A stretch of 64,000 bases of DNA from Flavobacteriales bacterium (GTDB taxonomy: Bacteria > Bacteroidota > Bacteroidia > Flavobacteriales_F > PHOS-HE28). The notes beneath the pieces were generated by a model that was not told the DNA's origin, did not search any database, and worked only from the letters and a program-made list of their open reading frames with translations. The translations under genes were made by a program, and so were the position numbers. Positions 55,970 through 64,000 of this stretch are shown piece by piece. How positions within the stretch are numbered: the stretch's first letter is position 1; each line of letters begins with the position of its first letter. The stretch lies in assembly GCA_019638115.1 (NCBI GenBank), contig JAHBUK010000004.1, forward strand, positions 412,794 to 476,793, read 5' to 3'.

Positions 55970-58144
55970 ATGCGTCGCCCTTCCCTTCTCCTCGCGCTCT
56001 GCGCCTTGCTGCTGCATCCCTTCACGCTCCCGGCCCAGGAACTGCTCACCTTGCGCGATGCCATCCTGAAAGCCGGTACGGACCTGGCGCCCGAGCGGCT
56101 GAAGGGCCTGCAGTGGATCGAAGGTGAGGCCGCCTACAGCTACGTGGATGGCGAACGGCTGATGCGCGCCACACCCGGCAAGGCCATGGAGCGCCCCTTG
56201 GTGGACCTGGCCACGCTGAACGCCCTGCTGCCCGACAGCATGGCCCTGCGCGGCATCCCCGCCGTGCAATGGGAAGCACCCACGCGCTTCCGCTTCTGGC
56301 ACCGCGGCGGCCTCTACGGCTTCGACTTGGGAAGCGGCGAACTGAAGCAGCGACTCGCATTGCCCAAAGGCGCGGCCAACATGGACCTGCAGGCCGCAAG
56401 TGGACGCGTGGCCTACACCTTGGAGAACGACCTCTACGTTGCCGCTCCGGACCAGAAGCCACTGCGCATCACCACGGATGGCCGCGAAGGCATCGTGAAC
56501 GGACAGGCTGTTCACCGCCAGGAATACGGCATCACCAAAGGCACCTTCTGGAGCCCGGACGGCAGGCAGCTGGCCTTCTACCGCATGGACGAGACCATGG
56601 TGACCTCCTACCAATTGGAGGATGTGGCCAGCAAACCCAGCACCTTCAACGCCATCCGCTACCCCATGGCCGGACAACGCAGCCACCACGTGAGCGTGGG
56701 CGTTTACGACCTGGAGCGCAACAACACCACCTTCCTGCGCACCGGCGAGCCATTGGACCAGTACCTCACGAACATCTCGTGGAGTGCCGATGGACGCTTC
56801 ATACACGCGGTGCACTTGGACCGCAAGACCGAGAACCTGCGCTTGGTGCGCTACGATGCCGCCACGGGCGAAGCGCTGGCCACACTGCTCACCGAGCACG
56901 ACGGCATCTACCTGGAGCCCGAGCACCCTGCACACTTCCTGAAGACGCGTCCCGGCCAGTACATCTGGTGGAGCGAGCGCGATGGCTGGCAGCACCTCTA
57001 CCTCTACGATGTGAAGCGCGGATTGGTGCGCCAGCTCACCAAAGGCAACTGGGTGGTGAAGGACCTGCTGGGCATGGACCCGAAAGAGAGTTATGTGGTG
57101 GTTGAAGGCAGCGATGTGATCCGCAAGGACGATCCCAGCGGCGCACGGAACACACACCTGTACCGGGTGGACCTGGCCAGCGGGAAGACCACCCGCCTTA
57201 CCGAACAGCCAGGCAGCCACCACGGATCGCTGAGCAGCGACGGCAGCTTGCTGCTGGACACGTGGAGCAGCACCAAGGTGCCCAACAGCAGCGAGATCAT
57301 CGATGTGCGCAGCGGCAAGGTGTTGCGCACATTGCTCACCGCATCCGATCCCTTCAGCAGCCGCAAGGTCGGCACCATCGAGCTGCTCACCATCCCCGGC
57401 GAGCGCGGCGACCTGCTGAACGCACGCCTGATCCGTCCGAGCTTCTTCGATCCCAAGGAGCGCTACCCGGTGCTGATCTACGTGTACAACGGCCCCCATG
57501 TGCAGTTGGTGAACGAGTCCTTCCTGGGTGGCGCATCGCCGTGGATGCTGGAGGCAGCGGAGCGCGGCTACCTGGTGTGGACCGTTGATGGGCACGGCAG
57601 CGCCTACCGCGGGCGCGACTTCGAACAAGCCGTGCACCGGCAACTGGGCGTGGTGGAAGTGAACGACCAACTGCGCGGTGTGGAGTATCTGGAACAGCTG
57701 CCCTTCGTGGATGGCGACCGCATCGGGGTGCACGGCTGGAGCTTCGGCGGGCACATGACCACGGCCATGCTGCTGCGCCACCCGGGCACCTTCCGCGTGG
57801 GCGTGGCGGGCGGCCCGGTGATGGACTGGAGCCGCTACGAAGTGATGTATACCGAGCGCTACATGGATACGCCTGAGGAGAACCCGGAGGGCTATGCCAC
57901 CACCGACCTGACCAAGCTGGCAGCGACCCTGCAGGAAGACCTGCTGTTGATCACCGGCGGCCAGGATGATGTGGTGCTGCCACAGCACAGCTATGCATTC
58001 ATCAAGGCCTGCGTGGATGCCGGCGTTCAGGTGGACCTCTTCAACTACCCCGGGCATGGCCACAACGTGCGCGGCAAGGACCGCCTGCACCTGATGGAGA
58101 AGGTGCTGCGCTACATGGACCAACGCCTGCTTTTGATGCGCTGA
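55970..58144 (+). CDS. Dipeptidyl peptidase IV-like serine peptidase (S9 family)
   Basis: A secreted peptidase of 724 residues that would remove dipeptides, typically after proline, from peptide N-termini. The start at 55970 gives a signal peptide, MRRPSLLLALCALLLHPFTL ending near PAQ; the open frame extends into the MITE upstream and is discarded. A beta-propeller (about 60-470) precedes the alpha/beta-hydrolase domain. The nucleophile is Ser591 in GWSFGGH, the Asp is D666 or D667 in GGQDDVVLP, and the His lies in GHGHNVRG near residue 695. Length and order match bacterial DPP-IV. No T9SS domain is present, so it is probably periplasmic. Confidence 0.93.
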   Translation: MRRPSLLLALCALLLHPFTLPAQELLTLRDAILKAGTDLAPERLKGLQWIEGEAAYSYVDGERLMRATPGKAMERPLVDLATLNALLPDSMALRGIPAVQWEAPTRFRFWHRGGLYGFDLGSGELKQRLALPKGAANMDLQAASGRVAYTLENDLYVAAPDQKPLRITTDGREGIVNGQAVHRQEYGITKGTFWSPDGRQLAFYRMDETMVTSYQLEDVASKPSTFNAIRYPMAGQRSHHVSVGVYDLERNNTTFLRTGEPLDQYLTNISWSADGRFIHAVHLDRKTENLRLVRYDAATGEALATLLTEHDGIYLEPEHPAHFLKTRPGQYIWWSERDGWQHLYLYDVKRGLVRQLTKGNWVVKDLLGMDPKESYVVVEGSDVIRKDDPSGARNTHLYRVDLASGKTTRLTEQPGSHHGSLSSDGSLLLDTWSSTKVPNSSEIIDVRSGKVLRTLLTASDPFSSRKVGTIELLTIPGERGDLLNARLIRPSFFDPKERYPVLIYVYNGPHVQLVNESFLGGASPWMLEAAERGYLVWTVDGHGSAYRGRDFEQAVHRQLGVVEVNDQLRGVEYLEQLPFVDGDRIGVHGWSFGGHMTTAMLLRHPGTFRVGVAGGPVMDWSRYEVMYTERYMDTPEENPEGYATTDLTKLAATLQEDLLLITGGQDDVVLPQHSYAFIKACVDAGVQVDLFNYPGHGHNVRGKDRLHLMEKVLRYMDQRLLLMR

Positions 58145-58210
58145 CCCGGCATCCCGGCGAACGTTTTACACCCGAACCGTGTCTTAGCCTCTGAACGAAC
58201 ACGATCCCAC

Positions 58211-58831
58211 ATGAAACAACTCCTTACACTCGCCTTTCTGCTTCCCTTCGCAGCCAGCGCACAGACGACCCACCAAGTGAGCGTCGGTGGCAGCCTTGTT
58301 GGCGGAACCCCGCCCTTCTACAGCCCGCAGAACCTCACGATCGCCGTGGGTGACATCGTGCAATGGACCAACAGTTCGGGATCGCACAACGTGAACGGGA
58401 GCACCCAGCTATTCCCGGGCAATCCGCAGGGCTTCAGCTCCGGGGCGGTGGCCGGCGGTGCTTGGAACTTCAGCCACACCTTCACCATTCCCGGGGTCTA
58501 CAACTACCACTGCACGGCGAACGGGCACTCCGCCACACAATTCGGCCAGATCACCGTGGTGAACACCACCAGCGTGGCCGAGTTGGACGAAGAACAGGTC
58601 GTGCTCCTCTACCCCGTGCCCACCAACGATGTGCTCACTGTGGAAAGCACCAGCTTCGAGTTCCAGAACGCTCGGGTGATCACGCTCGATGGGCGTGTGG
58701 TGGCCGAGCACGCTGTGAACGGGCGCACCCGGGTGGAGATCAGCACCGCCGATCTGGCTGCGGGCCAGTATTTCCTGCTGCTCAATGACAAGCAGGACCG
58801 CACCATCTCGCGGCCCTTCCGCAAGGAGTGA
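58211..58831 (+). CDS. Cupredoxin (azurin-like copper site) with T9SS type-A sorting domain
   Basis: A 206-residue secreted protein: signal peptide MKQLLTLAFLLPFAASAQ, cupredoxin domain (about 20-118) and type-A sorting domain (about 125-206, with LLYPVPTNDVLTVES). The predicted copper ligands are H59 (SHNV), C101 and H106, with azurin spacing C-x4-H. Azurin has a Met four positions after this His; here Q110 takes that place, as Gln does in stellacyanins, which predicts a lower redox potential. The protein would be a surface-attached electron carrier. The neighbouring peroxidases and cytochrome support a redox role, but partners are inferred. Its stop codon directly abuts that of the M28 gene. 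Confidence 0.85.
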   Translation: MKQLLTLAFLLPFAASAQTTHQVSVGGSLVGGTPPFYSPQNLTIAVGDIVQWTNSSGSHNVNGSTQLFPGNPQGFSSGAVAGGAWNFSHTFTIPGVYNYHCTANGHSATQFGQITVVNTTSVAELDEEQVVLLYPVPTNDVLTVESTSFEFQNARVITLDGRVVAEHAVNGRTRVEISTADLAAGQYFLLLNDKQDRTISRPFRKE

Positions 58832-60043
58832 TCAGGGCGTGCGGACCAGCCGCAGGCTGACCGCTTCCCCTTGCGCGGGTATTGCCCGCAGCAGGTAAGC
58901 CCCGGCGGGCAAGGATGCCAGGTCCACGGACAGGGTGTTCTTGCCCGCTGGCATTTCGCCCTGGTAGACCTGCTGGGCAATGCGCCCTGTGCCATCCAAC
59001 AGTTCGATCCGGTAGCGCTGCGCCACCGGGGTATCCAACCAGACCGAAGTGAGCGCCGAGCTGGGATTGGGGAACGCGTAAAGACCGGTAGCCACCAGCG
59101 GGGAACGCTCCACCGTGCTCTGGGCGATGCCGGCGGGCACCGCGATGGTGGCCAGGGTACCGATGGAGAGCTTGGCCAGCTTCTCGAAGTACGGCACATC
59201 GAAGTACATCACCCGGTCGTTGGAAGTGTGGTAGTGGGGATTGCCGTCAGCGCCGAACTCCTCGATGATGAGGATGGCACCGTATCCGTTGTTCCAGAAG
59301 GAGGCGTGGTCGCTGTACGTGGCGCCGGGGTTCGTAAGGAGCAGGTCGATGTCGATGTCGTAGCGCTCCAGCACCGCGAAGGTGGAATCCGCCAAGGCGA
59401 AGGAATTGGCGATCGGGCGGGTGTGCACACGTGCCTTGGTGTCGGCGTTACCGTCCCAGGCAATGGCGTCCATGTTCACCACACCGCGGATCACCGCATC
59501 GTTCGCCGCCATGCCTCCTGCATAGAAGGCACTTCCCACCAGGCCCTGCTCCTCCTCATCCCAAAGACCGAAGATGATGGAGTACTCGAAATCGATGTCG
59601 CGCAGGATGCGGGCGGCCTCCAGCAGGGCGCCGCAACCACTGCCATCGTCATCCGCAGCGGGCGCAGCGAGGAAGCCTGCCGGCAGGGCATCGTAGTGTG
59701 CGCAGAGGATCACGTATTCGTTCGGGTACATCGTGCCCTCCTTGATGGCGTACACGTTCTTGCCCGTTACGCTGAAGGACTGAACCTGCGGCGTGTAGCC
59801 CCATTCGGCGAGCTTCATCTCCAAGTAGGCCTGCGCAACGGCATTGCCATCGTTGTTCTTGTGGCGGCTCACGATCAGCTCGGGACCATTGCCCACATCA
59901 ACGGGCAACTCGCCCGTCAGCTCGTTCACATAGAGCAGCATGGAATCGATGCTGAGCGAATTCAGCACGTTCTCGATCACGGGATGCTGGGCATGCGACC
60001 AGGAAGTGGCCAGCCAGCCAAGCAGGAACAAGGAGTTACGCAT
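58832..60043 (-). CDS. M28 family zinc metallopeptidase with T9SS type-A sorting domain
   Basis: A secreted aminopeptidase-type enzyme of 403 residues. Signal peptide MRNSLFLLGWLATSWSHAQ. The zinc ligands of M28 are visible: H116-x-D118 in CAHYDAL, D131/D132 in ADDDGSG, E163/E164 in WDEEEQG, D192 in NMDAIAWD and a late His in HYHTSND. The last ~80 residues (LYAFPNPSSALTSVWLD onward) form a type-A sorting domain, so it acts outside the cell or on the surface. An exact -7 box is four bases before the ATG, so the mRNA is probably leaderless. It converges with the cupredoxin gene with no space between stops. Confidence 0.93.
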   Translation of the reverse strand: MRNSLFLLGWLATSWSHAQHPVIENVLNSLSIDSMLLYVNELTGELPVDVGNGPELIVSRHKNNDGNAVAQAYLEMKLAEWGYTPQVQSFSVTGKNVYAIKEGTMYPNEYVILCAHYDALPAGFLAAPAADDDGSGCGALLEAARILRDIDFEYSIIFGLWDEEEQGLVGSAFYAGGMAANDAVIRGVVNMDAIAWDGNADTKARVHTRPIANSFALADSTFAVLERYDIDIDLLLTNPGATYSDHASFWNNGYGAILIIEEFGADGNPHYHTSNDRVMYFDVPYFEKLAKLSIGTLATIAVPAGIAQSTVERSPLVATGLYAFPNPSSALTSVWLDTPVAQRYRIELLDGTGRIAQQVYQGEMPAGKNTLSVDLASLPAGAYLLRAIPAQGEAVSLRLVRTP

Positions 60044-60047
60044 TCAT

Positions 60048-60055
60048 CAAAGGTA
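60048..60055 (-). promoter_or_regulatory. Putative -7 box (TACCTTTG) of the M28 gene
   Basis: Exact TAnnTTTG match only four bases before the ATG. With normal spacing transcription would begin at the start codon, giving a leaderless mRNA. Confidence 0.5.
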
Positions 60056-60099
60056 GTCCGATGCGTGCGCCGATCGCAGCACCGGTGATCAGTGTAGGA

Positions 60100-62076
60100 T
60101 CAGAAAGCGACCACCCGCTCCACGTAGGCCTTGTGCGCCGTGCGCACCACCACCACGTAAGTGGCCGCGGTGTTCGGCAAGCGCAGCTGCCAATTGCGTT
60201 GACCGGCAGGCACCCAGGCCGCAATGATGGATCCCTTCAGGTCGAGCACCTCGATGCCCACGATCTTGTCGGTGACTCCTTCGATGCGTAGCAGGCCATC
60301 GCGCACGGGGTTCGGGAAGATGCGGACACCCAGCTCGCGCAGGTCGTCCACCGCCACGCTCAGATCGGTGATCTCCACCTCCTTCACCATGATCGGCGAG
60401 TTGTCCGCGCTCTGGAACATATCGCGCCAGGTGTCGATCTCGGGCGTGTTGAATGCGAACATCTCTTCCATGTAGCCCGGCGGCGCGGACTGGTACCACA
60501 CACGGGCACGGATGCGGATGAGGCCCTCGTAACCGTTCATGGCCACATGGTAGCGCACAATGTCGCCACCGTTGCCTTCCACCCCGTTGCTGTAGCGGTT
60601 GAAATCGAGGTCGCTTGCGGGTACACCGGCGATCAGCGTGGTGTCGTAGGATGGATGCGTGGTGGTGAAGCCCAAGGGGGGGATGCGGTTGTCCTTCAAC
60701 GGCGTCTTGGCCCGTTCCAGCACTGTGGTCTTGTCGCCGTTCACATCACCCATCACCATCTCGTAGATCTGCACCTGGTCCGGGTTCCGGATCACATCGT
60801 AGTGCGGCTCCCAGCTGGCATCGTGCCCCACCACTTCGTACTCGCTGTTCCACGCGCCGCTGCTGAAGAGCACCTCGTCATTCGCATTGCTCACCGTCAG
60901 CTCCACGAACGCACGCCGAGATGGATAACCGGAAGGGAACTTGTGGCCACCGAGATTGATGATCTCCACGGCGATGCGCGCGGTGTCGGCATCGCGTTCC
61001 ACCACGGAGGCATCCACCAGCAAGGTGTTCTGGTCGAGCAGGCGCCGGGTGCGGGCGATGGTGCTGTCGAACTGCACCGAGCTGGCGGTGAGCTCCAAGG
61101 CCGCGTTGTTGTTCTTCAGCAGTTCAAGCATGAAGACATTGGCCCCGGTCATGTGGTGCAAGCCGAAGGGGCTGCGGCCTTGAAGGAAAAGGTAGTTCGC
61201 GCTGATCACCACCGCATCGTCGATGCGGGGCAGGTGGCAGCCCTGGCAGGAGATGCCACCCTCCGGATTGGTCTTCGTGTTGAAGGTGGAGTTCAGCCAC
61301 TCGTGGTAGGTGGCCTGCTCCACGAACTCATCGCCGGTGAGGTTGCCTTCCAGATCGGCCGTTTCCGTGATCAGCGTGTGGCAGCCAGCGCAAAGACCAG
61401 CGTCGTTGATGTGGGCGCCGAAAAGCGGCTCGTACCCCACGAAAGAGGTCATCGGCGCGCCGAAGACATCATCGTACGGGCCATAGACCACGTTGTTGGT
61501 GTCGAAGTTCAGCTCGCCTGAGAAGGAAAGACCGATACCATCGGCACTCTGCATGTGGCAGGGCAGGCATGAAACGCCATCCAGGGCGATGGGGTCCTGC
61601 ACCATCTCGGCGATGCTGTAGTGCCCGCCGCCACTGAGGAATTTGTCGTATCGGCCCATGGGTGCGTGGCAGGAGGTGCATTTGTCCTCCAAACCGGCTT
61701 GATGGCCGGGGTTCACGCTCACCTCGTGGCTCACCTTGGCGCGCCAGAAGGGATCGCGCGCGCTGTTGGCCATCATGGTGCTGCGCCAGTCATCCATCAC
61801 GTTCACATCGCGGCCCTGTGCATCCACACCCGCGTAGTTGTTCAGGATATCGGGACCGTGGCAGCCGTAGCAGTTGCCGCTCGCGCTGAAGAAGTTGTTG
61901 GACCCACCGGGCAGGCCGATGCCCCCACCCCGGAACTCGGCGACCTCCTTCTCGGAGTGGTAACGCGCATGGGCAGGCGTGGAGCGCCCTTCCACCCAGG
62001 CCACGAAGAGGGCGACCACGCCCAAAAGACCGGCCACGGTAAGCCACCGCGCCAAACGGGTATAAGCATTCAGCAT
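60100..62076 (-). CDS. Pentaheme c-type cytochrome with T9SS type-A sorting domain
   Basis: A 658-residue multiheme protein. The N-terminus has a long hydrophobic stretch (WLTVAGLLGVVALFVAWV) acting as a signal peptide. Five CxxCH motifs follow: CYGCH (69-73), CTSCH (133-137), CLPCH (170-174), CAGCH (229-233) and CQGCH (277-281). The middle and late part is beta-rich with NLGGHKFPSGYPSRRAFVEL, a segment common in multiheme cytochromes of the hydroxylamine-oxidoreductase type or related. The C-terminus (VRIFPNPVRDGLLRIEG) is a type-A sorting domain, so the hemes should reach the cell surface. A role in electron transfer outside the cell is inferred; no partner porin lies next to it. Confidence 0.9.
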   Translation of the reverse strand: MLNAYTRLARWLTVAGLLGVVALFVAWVEGRSTPAHARYHSEKEVAEFRGGGIGLPGGSNNFFSASGNCYGCHGPDILNNYAGVDAQGRDVNVMDDWRSTMMANSARDPFWRAKVSHEVSVNPGHQAGLEDKCTSCHAPMGRYDKFLSGGGHYSIAEMVQDPIALDGVSCLPCHMQSADGIGLSFSGELNFDTNNVVYGPYDDVFGAPMTSFVGYEPLFGAHINDAGLCAGCHTLITETADLEGNLTGDEFVEQATYHEWLNSTFNTKTNPEGGISCQGCHLPRIDDAVVISANYLFLQGRSPFGLHHMTGANVFMLELLKNNNAALELTASSVQFDSTIARTRRLLDQNTLLVDASVVERDADTARIAVEIINLGGHKFPSGYPSRRAFVELTVSNANDEVLFSSGAWNSEYEVVGHDASWEPHYDVIRNPDQVQIYEMVMGDVNGDKTTVLERAKTPLKDNRIPPLGFTTTHPSYDTTLIAGVPASDLDFNRYSNGVEGNGGDIVRYHVAMNGYEGLIRIRARVWYQSAPPGYMEEMFAFNTPEIDTWRDMFQSADNSPIMVKEVEITDLSVAVDDLRELGVRIFPNPVRDGLLRIEGVTDKIVGIEVLDLKGSIIAAWVPAGQRNWQLRLPNTAATYVVVVRTAHKAYVERVVAF

Positions 62077-62192
62077 GCAGAGAAGGTTCCTTGAGGTTGC
62101 CCGCCAATTTACGACAGTGCACCATTCACGGAAGACCTCCTTGTGGTCATACGTGGTCTCTTAGCCTGTTCCGCACGGAACGGAACCGGTGA

Positions 62193-62762
62193 TCAGGCGC
62201 CGCGCTGCGCGGACTTGCGCATGGTGGTCGCCTTGGGCTTGGCAGAGACCGAAGGCTTGGGCCCGGCCACCTTGGGTGCATCGGCTTTGGCCTTCTTGGC
62301 ACCGGCTTCCTTTGCAGGGGCTTTCTTGGCAGCCTTCCCTTTCTCCGCTTCCTCGGCAACTTCCTTCTTGGCTTCAGCCTTGGGCGCGAGCTCACCGGCC
62401 TTCAACAACTGGTCGTACCAGGCGAAGAGCTTGCGCACATCACTGGGGTAGATGCGCTCCCGATCGTGGGTGGGCAGGGCCTCACCCAGCTTGGCGAAGA
62501 GGGTGTCCTCACTTTCCTTGGGATCCAGGCTGGCTCCGCCCTTCTCCACTTCATAGAGCTTCTGCAGCACCTCGCGCAAGGGTACATCATCACCGGTGGT
62601 GAACATGCTGATCTCCTCCAGGGAGCTCACGCGCACACTGCTGTGCACCGGCATGCGCTTGCCGTCTATCAGCGACTCCACGATGAGGGCTTGGCGCCCT
62701 TGTGCAACAATGCGGAACAGACCGGCCTTGCCGGTGATGGAAATGATCTTGCTGAGGTCCAT
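62193..62762 (-). CDS. DUF5606 family protein with Lys/Ala-rich tail
   Basis: A 189-residue protein of a family found mainly in Bacteroidota and without known function. The conserved first ~135 residues include MDLSKIISITGKAGLFRIV, QALIVESLIDGKRMPVHSS and SSLEEISMFTTGDDVPLREV, then a helical part with YPSDVRKLFAWYDQLL. The last ~55 residues are a low-complexity tail rich in Lys, Ala and Pro, which resembles nucleic-acid-binding histone-like tails, though this is only suggestive. No signal peptide, so cytoplasmic. TAGCTTTA, near the -7 consensus, lies upstream. Confidence 0.88.
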   Translation of the reverse strand: MDLSKIISITGKAGLFRIVAQGRQALIVESLIDGKRMPVHSSVRVSSLEEISMFTTGDDVPLREVLQKLYEVEKGGASLDPKESEDTLFAKLGEALPTHDRERIYPSDVRKLFAWYDQLLKAGELAPKAEAKKEVAEEAEKGKAAKKAPAKEAGAKKAKADAPKVAGPKPSVSAKPKATTMRKSAQRGA

Positions 62763-62865
62763 GGTGATATAGAGCGGGTAAAGCTATGCGTTGCGGCGGG
62801 AAGGATAACGCCAAGTGCGTTCGGTGTGTGTTACAACCCAGCCCGAACGACCGAGGATCATCGCA

Positions 62866-64000
62866 TCAGGTCTTCTGCTTCTTCTTCCGCGCCGCGGGAA
62901 AAAGGATGTTGTTCAAGATGAGGCGGTAGCCCGCTGAATTGGGGTGCAGGCTCAGGTCCGTAGGAGGATCGCCCACCATGTGCTGGTAATCCTCCGGATC
63001 ATGCCCGCCATAGAAAGTCCATTGCCCCATGCCGAACTCCCCGTGGATGTACTTCACGGTTCCTTGCGCTTTGTTCTCTCCCATCACCGTTACGTTGGGC
63101 TTCACCAGGTCTTTGCGGAAGGCCGTGGTCTGCCCCATGAAACCGCGCACCACCTGCTCATGGCTTTGGCAGAGCATGGTGGGCACGATGTCCCACTTGG
63201 CACTGAAGTCGAAGAGCGTGAAGAAATCGCGGGTCTGGCCGATGCGCGCATGGATCTCCGTGGCATCGATGTCGGAGAACTCATAGATCATGGGATCCGT
63301 GACCAGCTTGAAATCCTTGAACGCGAAGCTCTTGTTGAAGTCCAGGTTTTGTTGCGCACCGGGCGACATGGGATCGCCATCGAATTCCGTGGTACAGATG
63401 TCCACACCTTCGGCACTGAGGGCGATATCGAAGGAATCGGTGCCCGAGCACATGGTGAACAGGAAACCACCGCCCGCCACGTAATCGCGGATGCGCAACG
63501 CAACGGCCAGCTTCATTTGGCTCACCTTGGCGAACCCGAGCTGCCGGGCCATTTCTTCGGATTCGCGCACCATGGCGATGTACCAGGGAGCATTCCGGTA
63601 GGCCCGATAGAACTTGCCGTACTGCCCGGTGAAGTCCTCGTGGTGCAGGTGCAGCCAGTCGTACTGGGGCAGCACGCCGGCTATGATCTGCGGATCGTAG
63701 ATGCGGTCATAGGGGATCTCCGCGTATTCCATCACCAGGGCCACGGCATCATCCCACGGTTGAAAGGACTCCGGAGCATACACCGCGATCTTGGGCGCCT
63801 TCTCGAGCTTCACCACCTCCATGTTCACCTCCGGATCCGCGATCTCCCCTAAGATGGCAGAGGCCTGCCCATCGGCGATCACTTGGTAGGTGACCCCACG
63901 GATGGTGCACTCCTGCTCGATCGTCTTGTAGTGGTCGATCAGGAAACTGCCGCCGCGGTAGTTGAGCAACCAATCGATGGCCACATCACGCTGCAGTACC
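62866..64000 (-). CDS. 'Asparagine synthetase B-like' family protein (5' end beyond window)
   Basis: The frame is open from the right edge of the window to the stop at 62866, about 378 residues; an internal GTG at 63984 is not the real start. Segments such as DWLLNYRGGSFLIDHY, KAPKIAVYAPESFQPWDDAV and YDWLHLHHEDFTGQYGKFY identify a family of Bacteroidota proteins that databases often name asparagine synthetase B. The visible part contains neither an N-terminal-Cys glutaminase nor the SGGxDS ATP-pyrophosphatase loop, so true asparagine synthesis is doubtful. FTMCSGTDSFDIAL resembles a glutamine amidotransferase-like or GATase1-like fold with a Cys nucleophile position. The actual reaction is unknown. 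Confidence 0.8.
   Translation of the reverse strand, partial: VLQRDVAIDWLLNYRGGSFLIDHYKTIEQECTIRGVTYQVIADGQASAILGEIADPEVNMEVVKLEKAPKIAVYAPESFQPWDDAVALVMEYAEIPYDRIYDPQIIAGVLPQYDWLHLHHEDFTGQYGKFYRAYRNAPWYIAMVRESEEMARQLGFAKVSQMKLAVALRIRDYVAGGGFLFTMCSGTDSFDIALSAEGVDICTTEFDGDPMSPGAQQNLDFNKSFAFKDFKLVTDPMIYEFSDIDATEIHARIGQTRDFFTLFDFSAKWDIVPTMLCQSHEQVVRGFMGQTTAFRKDLVKPNVTVMGENKAQGTVKYIHGEFGMGQWTFYGGHDPEDYQHMVGDPPTDLSLHPNSAGYRLILNNILFPAARKKKQKT

Noticed and set aside
55802..58123. 773-codon open frame on the minus strand
   Set aside because: Antisense to the DPP-IV-like gene, which has the complete Ser-Asp-His triad; the frame is a shadow.

Overview
The window looks like chromosomal DNA from a Bacteroidota, most likely Flavobacteriales-like, with fairly GC-rich genes. 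The evidence is a SecD-SecF fusion, a class III glutamine synthetase, DUF2851 and DUF5606 genes, and at least eight proteins ending in type IX secretion (T9SS) sorting domains. Many genes also have a TAnnTT(T/C)G box upstream, the Bacteroidota -7 promoter type. No rRNA, tRNA, CRISPR or phage module was seen.

Layout: 1-3.1 kb holds the end-truncated NSS transporter and two AT-rich single-gene units. Each unit is followed by a related ~130-bp palindromic repeat, which looks like a small integron-type cassette array without an integrase. 3.3-18.6 kb is mostly housekeeping on the minus strand: an RmlD-like reductase, PspC, DUF2851, pyrF, prfA, purM, a PorE-like OmpA protein, GSIII, a Ca/Na antiporter, tatA and secDF. 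18.8-37 kb is the surface-protein region: an FG-GAP T9SS protein, mdh, an ECF sigma factor paired with a membrane-anchored PKD protein that carries a type-B sorting-like domain, and two paralogous giant type-B adhesins. The second adhesin is 2884 codons long and contains 22 tandem ~79-residue repeats. 37-47.6 kb has gyrB, an outer-membrane barrel and TPR pair, ftsE and two glycosyltransferases. 47.6-52.4 kb has T9SS cargo proteins and a gene-poor, repeat-rich stretch. 52.4-64 kb has murB, two di-heme peroxidase lipoproteins, a 165-bp MITE-like element, a DPP-IV-like peptidase, a cupredoxin, an M28 peptidase, a pentaheme T9SS cytochrome, a DUF5606 gene and a partial 'AsnB-like' gene.

The genes fit together mainly around envelope and surface biology. 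SecDF and TatA export proteins, the PorE-like protein may belong to the T9SS envelope anchor, and many T9SS cargos (adhesins, peptidase, cytochrome, cupredoxin) are encoded nearby. The sigma/PKD pair is a candidate regulator that could sense T9SS state.

The most unusual structure is in small DNA repeats. There are heptamer and octamer arrays with inverted arms that start at stop codons, REP-type palindromes translated in frame inside two genes, a MITE touching a stop codon, and 474-bp higher-order duplications in the giant adhesin. All functional names rest on reading the translated sequence; no database search was run.
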